NCBI GenBank assembly: GCA_029204225.1
Contig: CM055096.1
Location: forward strand, 43,879,967-43,943,966
Origin: Diphasiastrum complanatum
Lineage: Eukaryota > Streptophyta > Lycopodiopsida > Lycopodiales > Lycopodiaceae
Length of the DNA: 64,000 bases
Direction: 5' to 3'
Below are positions 1 through 12,500 of this stretch, in pieces (positions within the stretch are counted from its first letter, which is position 1; every line of letters begins with the position of its first letter). The notes below the pieces were generated by a model, which was given only the letters and a program-made list of their open reading frames with translations, did not search any database and was not told where the DNA came from. A program made the position numbers and the translations under genes.

Positions 1-1640
1 GTACATTGAAATCCAATATCATTTTATTTGGAAAAAAAGTTTTCTCAGGACAAGTGGCCCAATTTATTCAAGATTCTTCCTGCACATTTTTCGATATTTG
101 AATTAATCATTGATTAAGAATCAGATGCAACCTCTTTAGGTTTTATGTCTGCTCATCTGATACTGGTAGGAATTACAGTTTTTTGTTTTGCTATTCTACA
201 TATTTAGTCATGTTTCTTAACACAGACTATAGTACCTGCAATATTACTCTCATTCTGTGTGCAGACTAATGCATGGTAAAATACACGGGTTTTTGCAATG
301 CCGTTTGACATCTGCAACTTTCTACACAGAATCGGAAACAACCAAACTATTTGAAGGATGACTACATCCACCTTCCGGATAATCTTCATGTTCGGACTAA
401 AGGGTATTCATTCCTGTTCTTAACTACATTTGAATGCTAAACTGTTTGAAGAACATCAAAGACTTGCCCATGTTCGAGGACTTCGACCATCAAATCACTC
501 TTTTTCAACTGTCTACAGAAATGAACGGTTTTGGCAACAACCTGCAGAAATGAATTGTTTTTCACACAGTTTGCATTTTTTCAACATGCGAAAAATGCGA
601 AGACTTTGACAAAAGTGTTCCACTCAACATTCTGACCATTTTAGGAATGCGAAGCCTTTCAAAAGTATGCAAAGTGTCCAACAAATCCGACTACTTCGAC
701 GATCAACAAATCCAACTACCTTCTGAAGTATCCGAAATATGCGACCGAAGTTTGTGAAGAATGCGACAAAATCGTGTATTTCAACAACTTCGAGTCATCT
801 AACTAAGGTACACATTGTACATATGTCGTTGTACATCAAATATCTGCAAAGTACATGACCAAGTACATAGTTAAACTAAACTAGTCTTGTAATTATAGAT
901 CAGTTAAATGATTCTTGTAACAACAAGCATGTTGTGTGTAAATACATCTCCAGCTCGCATTCATAGTAAGGTGCAACAGAGCGGAAGATTTAGCATCTAA
1001 GTTAGGCTACTATTCAGGCCGTAACCATTTGTGTTGCTATTGCTCTTATGACAAGCATTCAGTGTAATATAGAACCAACACCTTCTACGATCTGTGTCTA
1101 ACGTAGATGTATGTGTGTTGGTATTGATTGCACTCTTCTAATTACTTGTCCTAGCTTATTCACTCAGTCTGATCAAATCACAAACGTCTCCGACTCCTCA
1201 GAATTTGATCAGACGACGACTGTCTTTGATGTCTGGGGAACAGATGCTATCTTTCTGCACTGTCACTTTAATTCTATATTGAACTTTGCATTCAAACTGA
1301 TTGATAGTAATTCCACAAACTATCAATCCTCTTCGGTGGTTGTACTCACAATTTATCTGAGCAGACAATTATTTTAGCGGTTTTGAACGCATGAGCTGTG
1401 ATTCTATTTGGCATTTACAATCTGTTGCTCTTATCGAGATCATTCTTGCTAGTAGTTAGTAGCAGCCCATATCAGGGGAGTTGTGCCGCACTCCATCTTT
1501 CTCTCTTCTCATTCCATCAGATGTTTGAGTATGATTGTGTCTGTGGTGATAACTATTTGATTGATTGTGGTGAAGCAAGGGGGTGCAAGATTGGCTTGCT
1601 CATGCATGGATCTAGCAATGGTTGGGTGGTGAATTCTTGA
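1..1640. other. AT-rich stretch without a recognised gene
   Basis: I see no recognisable protein or RNA gene here. Two short open frames at 1111-1377 and 1398-1640 resemble nothing I know and have no surrounding coding structure. The repeated use of 'gcgaaga', 'cttcgac' and 'caacaa' around 440-800 gives a loosely repetitive texture but no clean unit. It may be intergenic DNA or decayed retrotransposon. Confidence 0.5.
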
Positions 1641-1642
1641 GG

Positions 1643-2335
1643 TCATTTTGATTGTCTACTTAGGAAGGATCTTAGGGACATTGGAGGAGAGGCACCTTGG
1701 AGGGCTCTTTGGAGGCATTGTTGGCCATCAACCCAAAAGCTTGGAGGGCAGTTCTTCCTAGTTGTAAAAGCAATCATACCATCAAAGTATAAGACATAAC
1801 GCTTAGAGTCAGAATGTGTTTTCACCATCCCCTTTGAACGAAAGTAGGCATCAATCCTGCTATACCACACACATGGCGATGCTTTGAGACCATAGACCTT
1901 TCCACGATTGTATGATTTTTGTGCTCAACTACACTATTGAGTTATGGAATGTGAGCTTGTGTGAACTGTCTCTTGATTCCACAATGGTCACAAAAGTCTT
2001 CAAACACACTGGACCTTTACTCACCTCCACTATCAGATCTTAAGATCAGATTTTCATATCTGTTTGGTTTTTAACCATTTTCTTGAAGTTCTTAAAAGTG
2101 GCAAAAGCATCAGATTTTTTTTTTCCCGAAAAGTAAATCCACGTCTTATGAGACACATCGTCTATAAATGTGATGAAGTATGATGCTCTCCCTATAGACA
2201 TCGTCCTCATAATGTCTGCATAGGTAAGTGTGGATTAAATCCAAGATGTTCTTTGCTCTTGCAATACACTTGAATTTCTCACGATGCTGCTTCATGTGAA
2301 AAATTGTCAACTAATTTGTTGGTTTATTGGCATTT
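1643..2335 (-). pseudogene. Outer copia element: integrase and reverse-transcriptase remnants
   Basis: Read on the minus strand, about 2225-2120 encodes the integrase core piece GRASYFITFIDDVSHKTW, containing the copia TFIDD motif. About 1890-1643 encodes the RT piece VYGLKASPCVWYSRIDAYF. The order integrase then RT is the copia order. Frameshifts and stops separate the pieces, and most of the integrase C-terminus and RT palm are missing. With the fragments at 7540-7640 and 8490-9480 it forms one old minus-strand copia element that was later split by the younger copia at 2969-7539. Confidence 0.75.
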
Positions 2336-2963
2336 TTGGAGGCCAACTTGAAATCTCAACTTAGAGATAGTTTTATATTTGTCATTAAGGGCCTAAATAG
2401 TGTCTGTACTATTTTTGGCTAGTAGATAAGTGGATGAGGTCGAGTTTTGACCCATTCTAATTGGCTAAATTTGATACATTGCATCTAGACTAGATTTTTA
2501 GGTTATTGGTGACTTACCAAGAAATTACCATTTAGGGCAAGTTTAGAGCAAATGACATTTTGGTAGCTATAAATAGCAGTACCTGCATGGAAAACATATC
2601 ATTGCATTCTCATTTTATATGGAGAATTCATCTCTTGAGTTTCTATGTCCATCTCATGTGTTTATCTCTTGATATCTTGACTTTCTATGTGTAGAAGTTT
2701 GATTTTATGGTTGATATAGGTTTCATACATGTGAAGGACAGCTTGTTGCTATTGTTGTATGGATAGGGATCATACCATATTGTATTTTCATGTTCATGAT
2801 AAGATCTTACTGATTTATGCAATTCTAGCATGCTAATATTGATGAATTTGATCTTGTAACTAAATCTAGAAGTGCACACCACATTGGCCCAAGATCTAAG
2901 ATCCATTAGTTGTGTTTTGGATCTGTGTTTTTCACACTTCCCATACACACATGATTTGAAGAT
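2336..2963 (-). other. Possible solo LTR or promoter-bearing insert, then copia zinc-finger remnant
   Basis: This stretch interrupts the integrase of the outer copia. Plus-strand 2568-2577 reads ctataaatag, a TATA-like box followed by a pyrimidine-rich transcript-like stretch, as in an LTR promoter. No terminal repeats could be fixed. At 2963-2900 the minus strand reads SCVYGKCEKHRSK, resembling the copia cysteine and GKQHR region before the integrase core. The assignment is tentative. Confidence 0.35.
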
Positions 2964-2968
2964 CATCT

Positions 2969-3650
2969 TGTTAAAATTACAGCAAATAAGGTTCCTAAAA
3001 CACTTGAAATGATGAGGGAAACAATAGATCATGATCTCATAAGATTAGCACAACTTGAACCATCAAAATCCATCAAGAATCTATGTTTGAACCTCACTAA
3101 ATGGCCCAAATCCTTGAAGAAGCCATCACACGTGTGAAAGTACGGCCTTCCACAGTTTGAGTACTGTACACCGGACCTACATTCAATCCTATAATCATTA
3201 GAAATCACAAGAACTCAAACAATCATGAATATAGAGAGCGATTGCACCAATATGAGAGAAAAATCATGAAATTGCTTGATTGATTTTATTGATAGATCAT
3301 CACCTGTATATACATGATCCATCACGATTTTGGACAGGTATGAGTAGCCCTAAACCTATTCCTAATGCTAATTTTGGTGGATCTTTCATCCCTACCAAGT
3401 TAGGGTTGGAATCTTGGAGATCCCTCAACAATGTAAAAATTACCAAAAATAGCTCCTACTTTTTCTCTCTTGTATCTAAGCATGATTTGGACTCATTCCA
3501 AAGGTTCTATCACTTAGGTCTACTTGAGAACATCCTTATGAATGGAATCCTATGCTATTTGGCACGTGTGACAAGCCACATCATGACCATCTAGCTATTC
3601 ACAAGTCATATGACCAAAACTAGTCAAGCTAGAATTGTAAATTTTTAACA
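2969..3650 (-). repeat. 3' LTR of copia 2969-7539
   Basis: 682 bp with TGTTA...TAACA ends. It is nearly identical by eye to the 5' LTR at 6857-7539, with scattered single-base differences, so the insertion is fairly young. A 104-codon plus-strand open frame in each LTR is an antisense coincidence. Confidence 0.9.
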
Positions 3651-3664
3651 CTCCTCCTCACTAT

Positions 3665-4506
3665 CTAGCTTGGTTCAATCATTTCTTTACTAATCACTCC
3701 AAGTGATGATCTGAACTTCATAAAAGGTGTCTTTTGAAGTGGTTTAGTAAGTAGATCAGCTACACATTCATTGCTTAGAACATGCTCCAAAGCAATCTCC
3801 TCGGCTTGCACCATTTCTCTCACAAAGTGATGGCATATCTCAATGTGCTTAGATCTTGCATGGAAGATTGGGTTAGATGCAAGGTGTTGGGCTGATATAT
3901 TGTCATTGTAGATGATTGGTGCCTCCTCTGAATCCATGATCTTTAGTTCCACCAATAATCTCTTGATCCAAAGTACCTCCTTTGTAGTGGTTGTCAAAGC
4001 TTTGTACTCGGCCTCGGTTGAAGATAGAGATATAGTTTCTTGCTTTTTGAAAAGCCATGAAACCACACCTTCTCCTACAAAAGTTGAATAGGCACTTGTT
4101 AATTTCCTATCCCTCTTGTCCCCTACAAAATCTGAATCACTAAATGCATGAAGGTTAATCACATCTCCTCTATATAGAATCCCAAAATCCAATGTCCCCG
4201 AGATGTATCTTAGAATCCTCTTAGCCTTTTTCCAATGGATATTCAATGGTTTTTGCATGGATTGGCTCAACCTACATACACTAAAGCTAGATCTGGTCTA
4301 GTTATAGTGATCCAAATTAAGGAGCCTATAAGTTGCCTAAACAAAGTGATGTCCATGAAGGACCTTTCATTATCTTCATTTGGCACTTTTACATCTTGCT
4401 CCATTGGTGTGTCAACACTTTTGCATTCTTCCATCTTAAACTTCTTCAAAAGACTTTGAGCATAGTTTACTTGACCTATAAAGATAAAATCAGATCCTCT
4501 AAGCAC
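3665..4506 (-). pseudogene. Copia RT C-terminus and RNase H fragment
   Basis: Two overlapping minus-strand frames (4506-4267, then 4270-3665) cover the end of RT (GQVNYAQSLLKKFKMEECKS, then a degraded LIGSLIWITITRPDL) and the copia RNase H with SLSSTEAEYKAL and the C-terminal HIEICHHFVREM segment. A frame change near 4268 breaks the reading. RNase H acts in the retrotransposon particle by degrading the RNA strand of the cDNA hybrid. The RT catalytic YVDD region is absent, so no active polyprotein can be made. Confidence 0.85.
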
Positions 4507-5300
4507 CTCTATGCCTAAGATGAAGTGAAGACACCTTATTCATCAAGTAGTTTGCACATACAAGAGATTCACCCCAAAAGGATTTGGGCAAACAAGCATC
4601 CAATCTTAAAGCCTTAGAGCATTCACATAATGTTCTATTTCTTCTTTCATCAACTCCATTTTGTTGAGGAGTGTAAGAACAAGAAAACTCTTTCTTGATC
4701 CCTTCCTCCTCACAAAAGGCCTTGAACTCATTGGAGATGAATTCTCCACCATTGTCACTTCTAAGAATCTTGATGCTATGATTAGGATGCTTTTCCACAA
4801 ACAACTTGAACTTTACAAAAGTATCAAATACTTGAGATTTGAAGGAAAGTAAGAACACCCAACAATATCTTGAGTAGTCATCAATGAAGGTTAAAAACAT
4901 GGATGAACCTCCATTAGATTTGGTGCTAGCAATGTACACATCCGAGTGTATGAGTTCAAGATGAAGAGATGACTTTGTGATGGAGTTAGGAAACACCTTC
5001 TTATGTGCCTTGGATAAAGCACAAGCTTCACAAACCTTGTCTTCCTTCCCAATAGACCTTGGTAGGCCTAAAACATACTCCTCCTTGATCATAGCCTCCA
5101 TGGAACCCGAGTTGACATGTCCAAGTCTTTTGTGCCATAAAGTGAAGGTAGATATCTTGCTCTTCTCGGCCAACATGAAAACATTAGTATCCACAAATGC
5201 ATCCAACTTATAAAGTTTGCCAAGTCTAATGCCCTTAGCCACTATCTTACCCTTCTTCTTGATGAAACATTCATTTGAAGCAAAGTCAACATTGAAACCA
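4499..5300 (-). pseudogene. Copia integrase fragment
   Basis: The minus-strand frame encodes the GAG-pre-integrase segment (LWHKRLGHVNSGSMEAM), the cysteine pair CEACALSKAHKK, and the integrase core with the catalytic aspartates in LELIHSDVY and in LRSDNGGEF. The glutamate region reads YTPQQNGVDERRNRT; families usually have VAER there. The frame ends abruptly at 4499, where the RT piece begins, and protease is missing at the 5' side near 5290-5300. The larger frame 5443-4499 begins with out-of-frame gag and should not be taken as the true start. Confidence 0.85.
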
Positions 5301-6060
5301 TTTGTCCTTCTTGACTTTGGTGGTTGATGGAGATGCCTTTGAGGGTCCTTCTTGATCCTCAAGCTTTGAAGACTTCTTGAATATTGATCCTTTGTCTTTG
5401 GACTTGCCTTTGCCTTTGGTGAAGAGAGCTTGGTCATCTCCACCTTGGATGGAAAGCCTATCCATCCTCTCTTGCATTTGGCTCCTTATTGATTCCTCGA
5501 CAGCCATGAGTGTGCCTTGGAGTTCCTCAAGTATGGGTAGCTTATCCATAATTGCATATCTCTGAACCAAATTGTCAAATTCAAAGCTTAGTCCATTCAA
5601 TATGAGTTGAACAAGCTCTTCATCCTTGATAGGATTACCTATGAAGGCTAGCTCTTTGTTCAATTCCTTCACTCTTAAGACAAAAGTATGTGCACTCTCT
5701 CCTTTCTTTTGATAGCTTCTATAGATTTGATTCTTCAAAGCTAATATCCTAGTTTGGTTCTTGGATTCATAGACCTTTTGCAAAGTCTCCCAAGCATCTT
5801 GAGCCGAAGTGCAATCTCCTACCTCTCTTAAAAGTTCATTTGCAACATTCATTTTTATGCAATGTAGTGCAATATTGCACCTCTTGATGTATTTGGCTTT
5901 TTTTTTGAGGATGAATAGGTTCACCCTCTTTACCATTTACAATCTCCAACAGATCTTGCATGATCATGTTGGATTCCATTCTAACTTTCCATATGGAATA
6001 GTTAGTTTTGTTGAGCCTTTCATTAGTATCCTTAAAGATGCCATCTAGTCTCCTAATCAA
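5286..6060 (-). pseudogene. Copia gag (UBN2-type) with frameshift
   Basis: The N-terminus is in the frame 6060-5836 (RLNKTNYSIWKVRMESNM) and the rest in 5936-5286 (CTSAQDAWETLQKVYESK, LRVKELNKELAFIG). The switch lies at the T-run at about 5888-5896, so a homopolymer slip broke the frame. Gag forms the particle. The CCHC knuckle expected at the C-terminus is missing because the sequence jumps to integrase. The lysine-rich tail SKDKGSIFKKSSK is usual for this family. Confidence 0.85.
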
Positions 6061-6843
6061 GGACTTGACACAAATGAAGGTTACTTCTATTGATTTGATT
6101 GAAGATCTACCTTATCCCACTTCTTAGGGACCTGAAAAGATCAGTAATAGACTTCCTATAAATATCTAAGACTGATCTTTAACAAAATCAAATCATAGAA
6201 TACTAGAAACAATGCACTTGCTTGATTGAAGTAGATAATACTAGTAGAATTGCCCCTCTTTCTACAAAGAACATGCAAGCTTCCAAATGATCTGATCAAG
6301 AGTGAATTTCAACAACCTAATATACTTCCAAAATCACTTCTAAAAGATCTAAATGGAACTTAATGAGGATGCAACACAATCTACTATCCAATCACAAGCA
6401 AAAATTGATCAAAATTGATGAAAAATTGATCTAAATTGATGCACAAGTCAAGCAATGGTTGGACTGAACCTAGATCTCTTTAGGAGGTGTCCTCTACACC
6501 TTAGAACAGCCTTTAAGAGTCCCCAAATCTCTGATCTTCCCTCTCCTTGAATGCTAGAAAGCCTCCTCTATGAAATCACCTCCAAAACTCGCTTAGAAAT
6601 CAATGCTTGGAGCAAGCAAAACTTGCTTATCTTGGTAATGTGGATTGAATTCAACTTTGCCTCCGGTTTTAGACACCTAAACACCTGCAAATGAAGTCAC
6701 ACAACACCAATCTCCAATGGATTTGACTCACTTTGAGTTCTAGAATCAATGCTAGATGCTAAGATCCAATCTACACAAGATTTAGATCAAAAATTGTGAT
6801 CAAATTGAATGAAAACCAAGGATTTAGCTCATTTCAGTCTTTA

Positions 6844-6856
6844 GGCTCTGATACCA
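6844..6856 (-). other. Primer-binding site of copia 2969-7539
   Basis: The minus strand reads TGGTATCAGAGCC immediately inside the 5' LTR. This is the classic complement of the 3' end of initiator-methionine tRNA, where first-strand cDNA synthesis is primed. Its position fixes the element's orientation. Confidence 0.9.
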
Positions 6857-7539
6857 TTTTAAAATTACAACAAATAAGGTTCCTAAGACACTTGAAATGA
6901 TGAGGGAAACAATAGATTATGATCTCATAAGATTAGCACAACTTGAGCCATCAAAATCCATCAAGAATCTATGCTTGAACCTCACTAAATGGCCCAAATC
7001 CACGAAGAAGCCTTCACATGTGTGGAAAGTACAGCCTCCCACAGTTTGAGTACTGTACACCAAACCTACATTCAATCCTATAATCATTAGAAATCACAAG
7101 AACTCAAACAATTATGAACATAGAGAGCAATTGCACCAATATGAGAGAAAAATCATGAAATTGCTTGATTGATTTTGGTGAGAGATCATCACCTATATAT
7201 ACATGATCCATCATGGTTTTGGGCAGGTATGAGTAGCCCTAAACCTATCCCTAATGCTAATTTTGGTGGATCTTTCATCCCTACCAAGTTAGGGTTGGAA
7301 TCTTGGAGATCCCTCAACAATGTAAAAATTACCAAAAACAGCTCCTACTTTGTCTCTCTTGTATCTAAGCATGATTTGGACTCATTCCAAAGGTTCTATC
7401 ACTTAGGTCTACTTGAGAACATCCTTATGAATGGAATCCTATGCTATTTGACACGTGTGACAAGCCACATCATGACCATCTAACTATTTACAAGTCATAT
7501 GACCAAAACTAGTCAAGCTAGAATTGTGAATTTTTAACA
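6857..7539 (-). repeat. 5' LTR of copia 2969-7539
   Basis: 683 bp, starting TGTTAAAAATTC on the minus strand at 7539. The last bases before the primer site have decayed from TAACA to TAAAA. The target duplication CATCT follows at 7540-7544. Confidence 0.9.
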
Positions 7540-7700
7540 CATCTTCAAACGATCTTCCATCATGGGCAATCCCTTTACCATCTCCAGTTTTCTCATCAAG
7601 GTAAGGCTACCTAGGTTAAAGTGATCGAGCCTTTTATGACATAGATCGGTCTACGATGGAATGGACCGTCGGAGGGTTTGCGGATCCCGAGGCAATCCTA
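7540..7700 (-). pseudogene. Outer copia: GAG-pre-integrase remnant
   Basis: Minus-strand 7640-7545 reads HKRLDHFNLGSLTLM, the GAG-pre-integrase domain that precedes copia integrase. It continues into the fragment on the other side of the nested copia (2963 and below), so the nested element split this domain. From about 7690 the similarity is lost. Confidence 0.7.
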
Positions 7701-8191
7701 ACCCTAGCTAATAAGTGAGAGGGATTTAGCACTTTGTGTGTGTAAGTCCAACACGATGATTACATAGTTATTTGGTAATTAGAAAGTCAATAAAAAGACT
7801 TTAGGCCTTTTTGCGAGAATTTTAATGTCGTAGGCCTATATGTCAAGTTAGTGAATAAAATAGGGGTTCCCACCAAATTTCAATTTTAGATTGGTTTTCT
7901 CCAATTATTGAATGAGTTCCCACTCTTTTTTGAGTTTGAATAGTTAGGGAGGTAGAAATGGGCCAATAAGATTTTGAGGCCAAGGCCCTCCTCTCCGCTA
8001 TAAATAGGGGCAAACTTGAATTGCTCCTCATGTTCAAATCTTCATTTTAATACAAACAGATTGGTTCTCTTATGGAATGGACTTGTGAATGTCCTTGCTC
8101 TCTATCCTTTTTCCTCCATTTCTCATGCTTTTACTGTATTTGCTAATTGTTAGATCTGAATGTTATTGGGATTGTATGTTCTTGTGCTTTT
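7700..8191. other. LTR-like promoter stretch, boundaries unknown
   Basis: The plus strand has ctataaatag at 7998-8007 about 30 bp before a pyrimidine-rich leader, as in an LTR or solo-LTR promoter. No inverted termini or target duplication could be assigned. A stretch near 39800-40130 has a similar texture (gggccaat..., transcript-like leader) and may be a distant relative. Confidence 0.3.
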
Positions 8192-8358
<167 letters not shown>

Positions 8359-8489
8359 CAAATATCTACCTTATTGTGGTTCGTAGGGTTAATGGACGTA
8401 GTGTTAATGCTTAGGGTAATGGATGTTAGAGTTAGATGTGGATCCTCCACTCATGCTGAAATCTAAGATATGCTATCGCTCTCATAGGA

Positions 8490-9560
8490 ACGAACCTACG
8501 CGTGACAACTAACTTCATCTCCTTGGATGTTAGATTGCTTGGATCTTGGGTTGAGGATAGGCATGGATGAAATAAGTCCATGTTGTCTCTTGATTATAGC
8601 ATTGAACATGTACAATTTCATCTTGGGCTCTCTTGTTTCATCAACAATTACTTTGAAGATTTGGTCATATCTTTCACAAAGCAATGATCATGTGAAAACT
8701 CTACTTTTAATTTTTGATCAACAATAACTCCAACTGAAAGTAGATTTTTCTTCAAACATGGCACGTAAAATACCTCCTTGATCAACTTGCTTTTTCCATC
8801 AGATAATTGGATAGAAATTGTGCCAATGACCTTGATCTTGCACATGTCACCATTTTCTTGCAAAACAGACGTTCCATTATCCAGCTGTTTGGACTTTTTC
8901 TTGCTCTTGTCCTTGCCTTGTTTCTAGCGTGCCACAAGTGCCTGTTGATCATTAATGTTTTGGTGTTGAGCTTTCACCATTTCTCTCGTTCGCTCCTCCT
9001 ACATCAAGATTCTTGCGAGTTCATCGAAGTTGGTAGTCTTTCTCTTGATGCTATTCCTCTTAAAAACGTTTGGTAAGAATCTACAATGATGTACAATGCG
9101 TTGTGCACTAGCTCCACATCATATTTGCGCTCGCCAATAGAGTGCAATTCATCCATTGTCTTGATTTTGGTCATATAAGCTGTTTGAATGTGCTCCCTTG
9201 TTCTATTTAGGCGCTATTCAACTTTAACTTCAGGAACATAATCCTTGATGGGTTTGATGTCTCAAAATGCTCCTTTAGTATATCTCATGCCTGTCTTAGC
9301 ATAATTGCATCACTGATGTGCGTAATGATGTGGTCTTTCACTGACAAGTTGATGAAGGTGAATGCTCTCCTCGCCTTTTTGTCGAACACCTTGATGTCCG
9401 TTTCATTTGGCGATCTTCGCTCATCACCTGTGACCGTATCCCATAGTTCCTTCTCAATCAGAATGTTTTTCATTTTAAATTTCTATACCATCCAATTTAG
9501 ATTTGCTATTCTCTCTCAAAATGGATTCTCCCATCTTCGCCGTCTCGAAACTGCCTAAAA
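8490..9560 (-). pseudogene. Outer copia: gag and protease-side remnants
   Basis: Minus-strand 8863-8648 reads KVIGTISIQLSDGKSKLIKE and VFYVPCLKKNLLSVG, the segment after copia protease that precedes GAG-pre-integrase. Minus-strand 9473-9285 reads MKNILIEKELWDTVTGDE, a gag N-terminus. Between them gag is interrupted by stops and frameshifts. This is the 5' coding end of the outer element; its 5' LTR was not identified. Confidence 0.75.
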
Positions 9561-12500
9561 TTGCAATTGTAGGGTAAAGAGGGTATTTTGAACACAATGG
9601 CGATGTCAGAAATTTGTTTTGATGACCTGCTAGAATTCCACACCAGGCCCTCTAGTTGTAAAGGTGGCGATTTTCAAGCCAAGCTTGTTTTTGAACGTGA
9701 AATGCTTTCTATCTCACACTCCCAACTTCCCGCTCCTTGGAAGGGGCCACTAAGTGCTTTTTCCATAATAATCACTCTGTGTTGCGATATAGGTTGAATG
9801 TTATAGTTAAGGGCCAGTTTGGTCTCATGTCAGTTATTCTTTCACAGAGTGATACATGTCACAAACTCTTAGGGCATCTAAAATATTGCAAAAAATTTAT
9901 GTGAAAGTTGCTATCCTAGGTGGATTTCAAGTTAGAGTCAATTCATTTCCAATTTTTTTTTATAAAGTGTTCATGAACTATCCTCATGAGAAAAATTTAA
10001 AACTTAAATATCTTTTCTCTTAGCATATTATAAATCCAATAGTTTGTAAAGAGTTTGTAAAAGCTTCTTATGCTAAAAAGAAGGCCATAAACGTTCTTTA
10101 GAAGAAGCTACAACTCATACCAAGTGAAAAATGTGGACCATTAAAAAATTTCAGCTGTAAAAGACTTCTCCCTTGCCATCCTTTATGCTTAGGAAAGCAC
10201 TTCATAGTGACTTATGCATTTGATAAAATAACTCACTAAAACAACTATTCTCGAGTCCTTTGGGTTTATTTGTGCGAATGGGATGGAAATGAGAGGAGAG
10301 ATGGAAATGGAAGGTGCGGAGGAAGCGAGAACAGCGGATGAAGGTGGAGGGATCGAAACAATAGAAGCAGAAGTGGTGGTGACAAAAGGTGGCGCAACAG
10401 AAGCGGAAGTTGAAGACGTGGATTCAGGTCATGTGGGGGTTGTGCGTTGTCGAGTGGCAGGAGGGCTAGATGAAGAGGAGGGAGCGCCACATATGCGTTT
10501 GCTGGCCGTTGAGTAACTGTTGGATGTGTGGAGGTGGATGCAATAGAAGGTGAAACAAGGTTAGTATGTGGAACAGTGGCAGATAGGACGGTGGAATGGT
10601 TAAACCCCCGAATTTTCTGTTCAAGGAGTGCACAGGCAAAGTTACAAAGTAAGGGGCCGACAGCGATGTGCTTGCACGTATTAGGCTTGATGGCGATGGA
10701 TAGCTCATGCATAAAGAGCTTGTATCAAAAAATTTCTTAAAACTTTCACAAATCACATCAATTCCATCAATAAAGACACCCACATAACAAAAAAATAGTA
10801 GTGACACCCCTCATATAGCCATAGCCCAAATCCACATCCTAAATACATGTTATGTAGCCTTTTCTGCATGTCCGGTCTATGTTTACTATCTGACTCAAGT
10901 TACCAGTCCAATAAAAGCTAGCCATAACTGGCATTAAGTTCTAACAACTAGTTAGAGTCAAATCTTTTGGGCCTCACTAAACCTCGAGGTTAGATACTAA
11001 CCAACCATAGTTGGTTTGATACGCAACTCACTTGCTTTTCTCAGACATTCATGTCCTCTGAAATAAAGTTATGGTTTGAACACTCGCACATTGATCCTTA
11101 TCCAATGGCTGTCTTTTCTAAATAATCATGTCTACAGAGTAATTTGATTTTTAAATTGCCTTTTCCTCTAATTTAGTACTATCTCAGGCTCTTTAAAGAA
11201 CATTTATTATTATTTTTTTTTGAAAGTCCTCCCAAGTCATCTTTACATGCAAGTGATTGACCTTCATGTACACTTGTCCAAGTCTATTTGATTTTTCTAG
11301 AGGAAGCTATTTTCCTTTACATGAACCTTTGTCCTTGGTTTGAATATTGTAAAGGTTTTTCTTTTCATAATTTCATCCATTAGTTTATGAACACTTAAAA
11401 GATCAACTAGATGTTTGCAAATTCTTAAATGCAGACATTTTTTTACTGCTTGTCAAGAATACAATATTATCGTAGGGCATGAACTTAAGAAAATATGACT
11501 ACAGTTCTATAATGTGTTAGGAGGAGAGTAATCCCTATCAACATCTTTGGTTTTTGGATATGGTAATCCTTGGTTAAGTACAGTACATCTCTAATTGTGA
11601 ATTGTGATTTTTAATATTTTGAAAATTGTTACGTGCCGTGCAAGTTCACCTCTACTATTAGGAATCATAGAACATTTGATGTCCACCATGATAAGATATT
11701 GTTCCAATAAATGGAAGACTTGATCTAGGGGTAAATGCAACTAATAGTTTTGCACAAAGCATAGTCCACTATTGATGCTTGAATCCATTTGTATTAGCAA
11801 AAGTTGTTCATAATTTGTCCAATTGATTTGGAAGTCATTATAAACTAAGAAGGAATTTCTCTCATTTTGTTTCAACTCTCCAACCGTTTGGTCTCAGTGT
11901 AATACCAATTGTTGCTCTTCTACATATTAGAGGCCAACTTGTTGCTATGATAATTTTGAGAAGTACTTCCTTCAAGAAACCTCACATAGCATGTAACATG
12001 TGGGAGAAAATGGGTTGCCTTATCAATGTATCATACTCACAACATGCATAGATACATTAGAGCTTAGGTAGTTCACGTAAATCATGTCATTCACATAGTC
12101 ATTTTTCAAATCTCTCCCGAGTGTGTGACTAGTACATCCATGTGAGTAGCTTGCCAATAACATGCTCTAATTCAATAAACCAAAGTAGATTAGAATCCTT
12201 TAAAATTTAATCATCTATTCAACATTAGAGAAAAATTGTCTAGATTTTTGAAATGTTGTTTGTACTTTGTTTTTCAATTCCTAAATATTTTCCACATAAG
12301 GGTATGAAAATTTTATAAAGTTGTGTTTTGTGTAGTCGATTATTTTGTAGAGTTGATTCAATATCTTGCACAAGCTTATTTAATTTCATAATTTCATTAC
12401 ATGCCTTGCCAAGTGACTAAAAGATGGTCAAGTTGATCGTTTGTTCTAGGAGCACAAATTAAAGTAATCTCTTTTGTTTGGAAGTGAGATTATCGCAAAG

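Larger units (their letters stand above)
2969..7539 (-). mobile_element. Copia LTR retrotransposon, internally deleted, nested in older copia
   Basis: A complete insertion boundary is visible. The LTRs are 2969-3650 and 6857-7539, with a 5-bp target duplication CATCT at 2964-2968 and 7540-7544. The primer-binding site is at 6844-6856 and a polypurine tract (GAGGAGGAG on the minus strand) abuts the 3' LTR at about 3651-3661. The internal region on the minus strand carries gag, integrase and the C-terminal RT/RNase H. Zinc knuckle and protease are missing between gag and integrase (near 5290), and the RT palm is missing between integrase and RNase H (near 4500). It is therefore non-autonomous. 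It sits in the GAG-pre-integrase region of the older copia. Confidence 0.9.

Noticed and set aside
3280-3594. 104-codon plus-strand frame conserved at 7169-7483
   Set aside because: It lies in the two LTRs of one copia element on the opposite strand; conservation is explained by LTR identity.
6844-6856. tRNA gene suggested by the TGGTATCAGAGCC matches
   Set aside because: Only the 3'-end complement is present at LTR borders; no cloverleaf or A and B boxes are visible.
9810-10260. MITE suggested by gggccagtttggtctc near 9810
   Set aside because: No matching inverted end or target duplication could be found within 500 bp.
10266-10712. 148-codon minus-strand frame
   Set aside because: Low-complexity Pro/Leu/His sequence opposite a purine-rich tract, with a similar overlapping frame in another phase; no motif.
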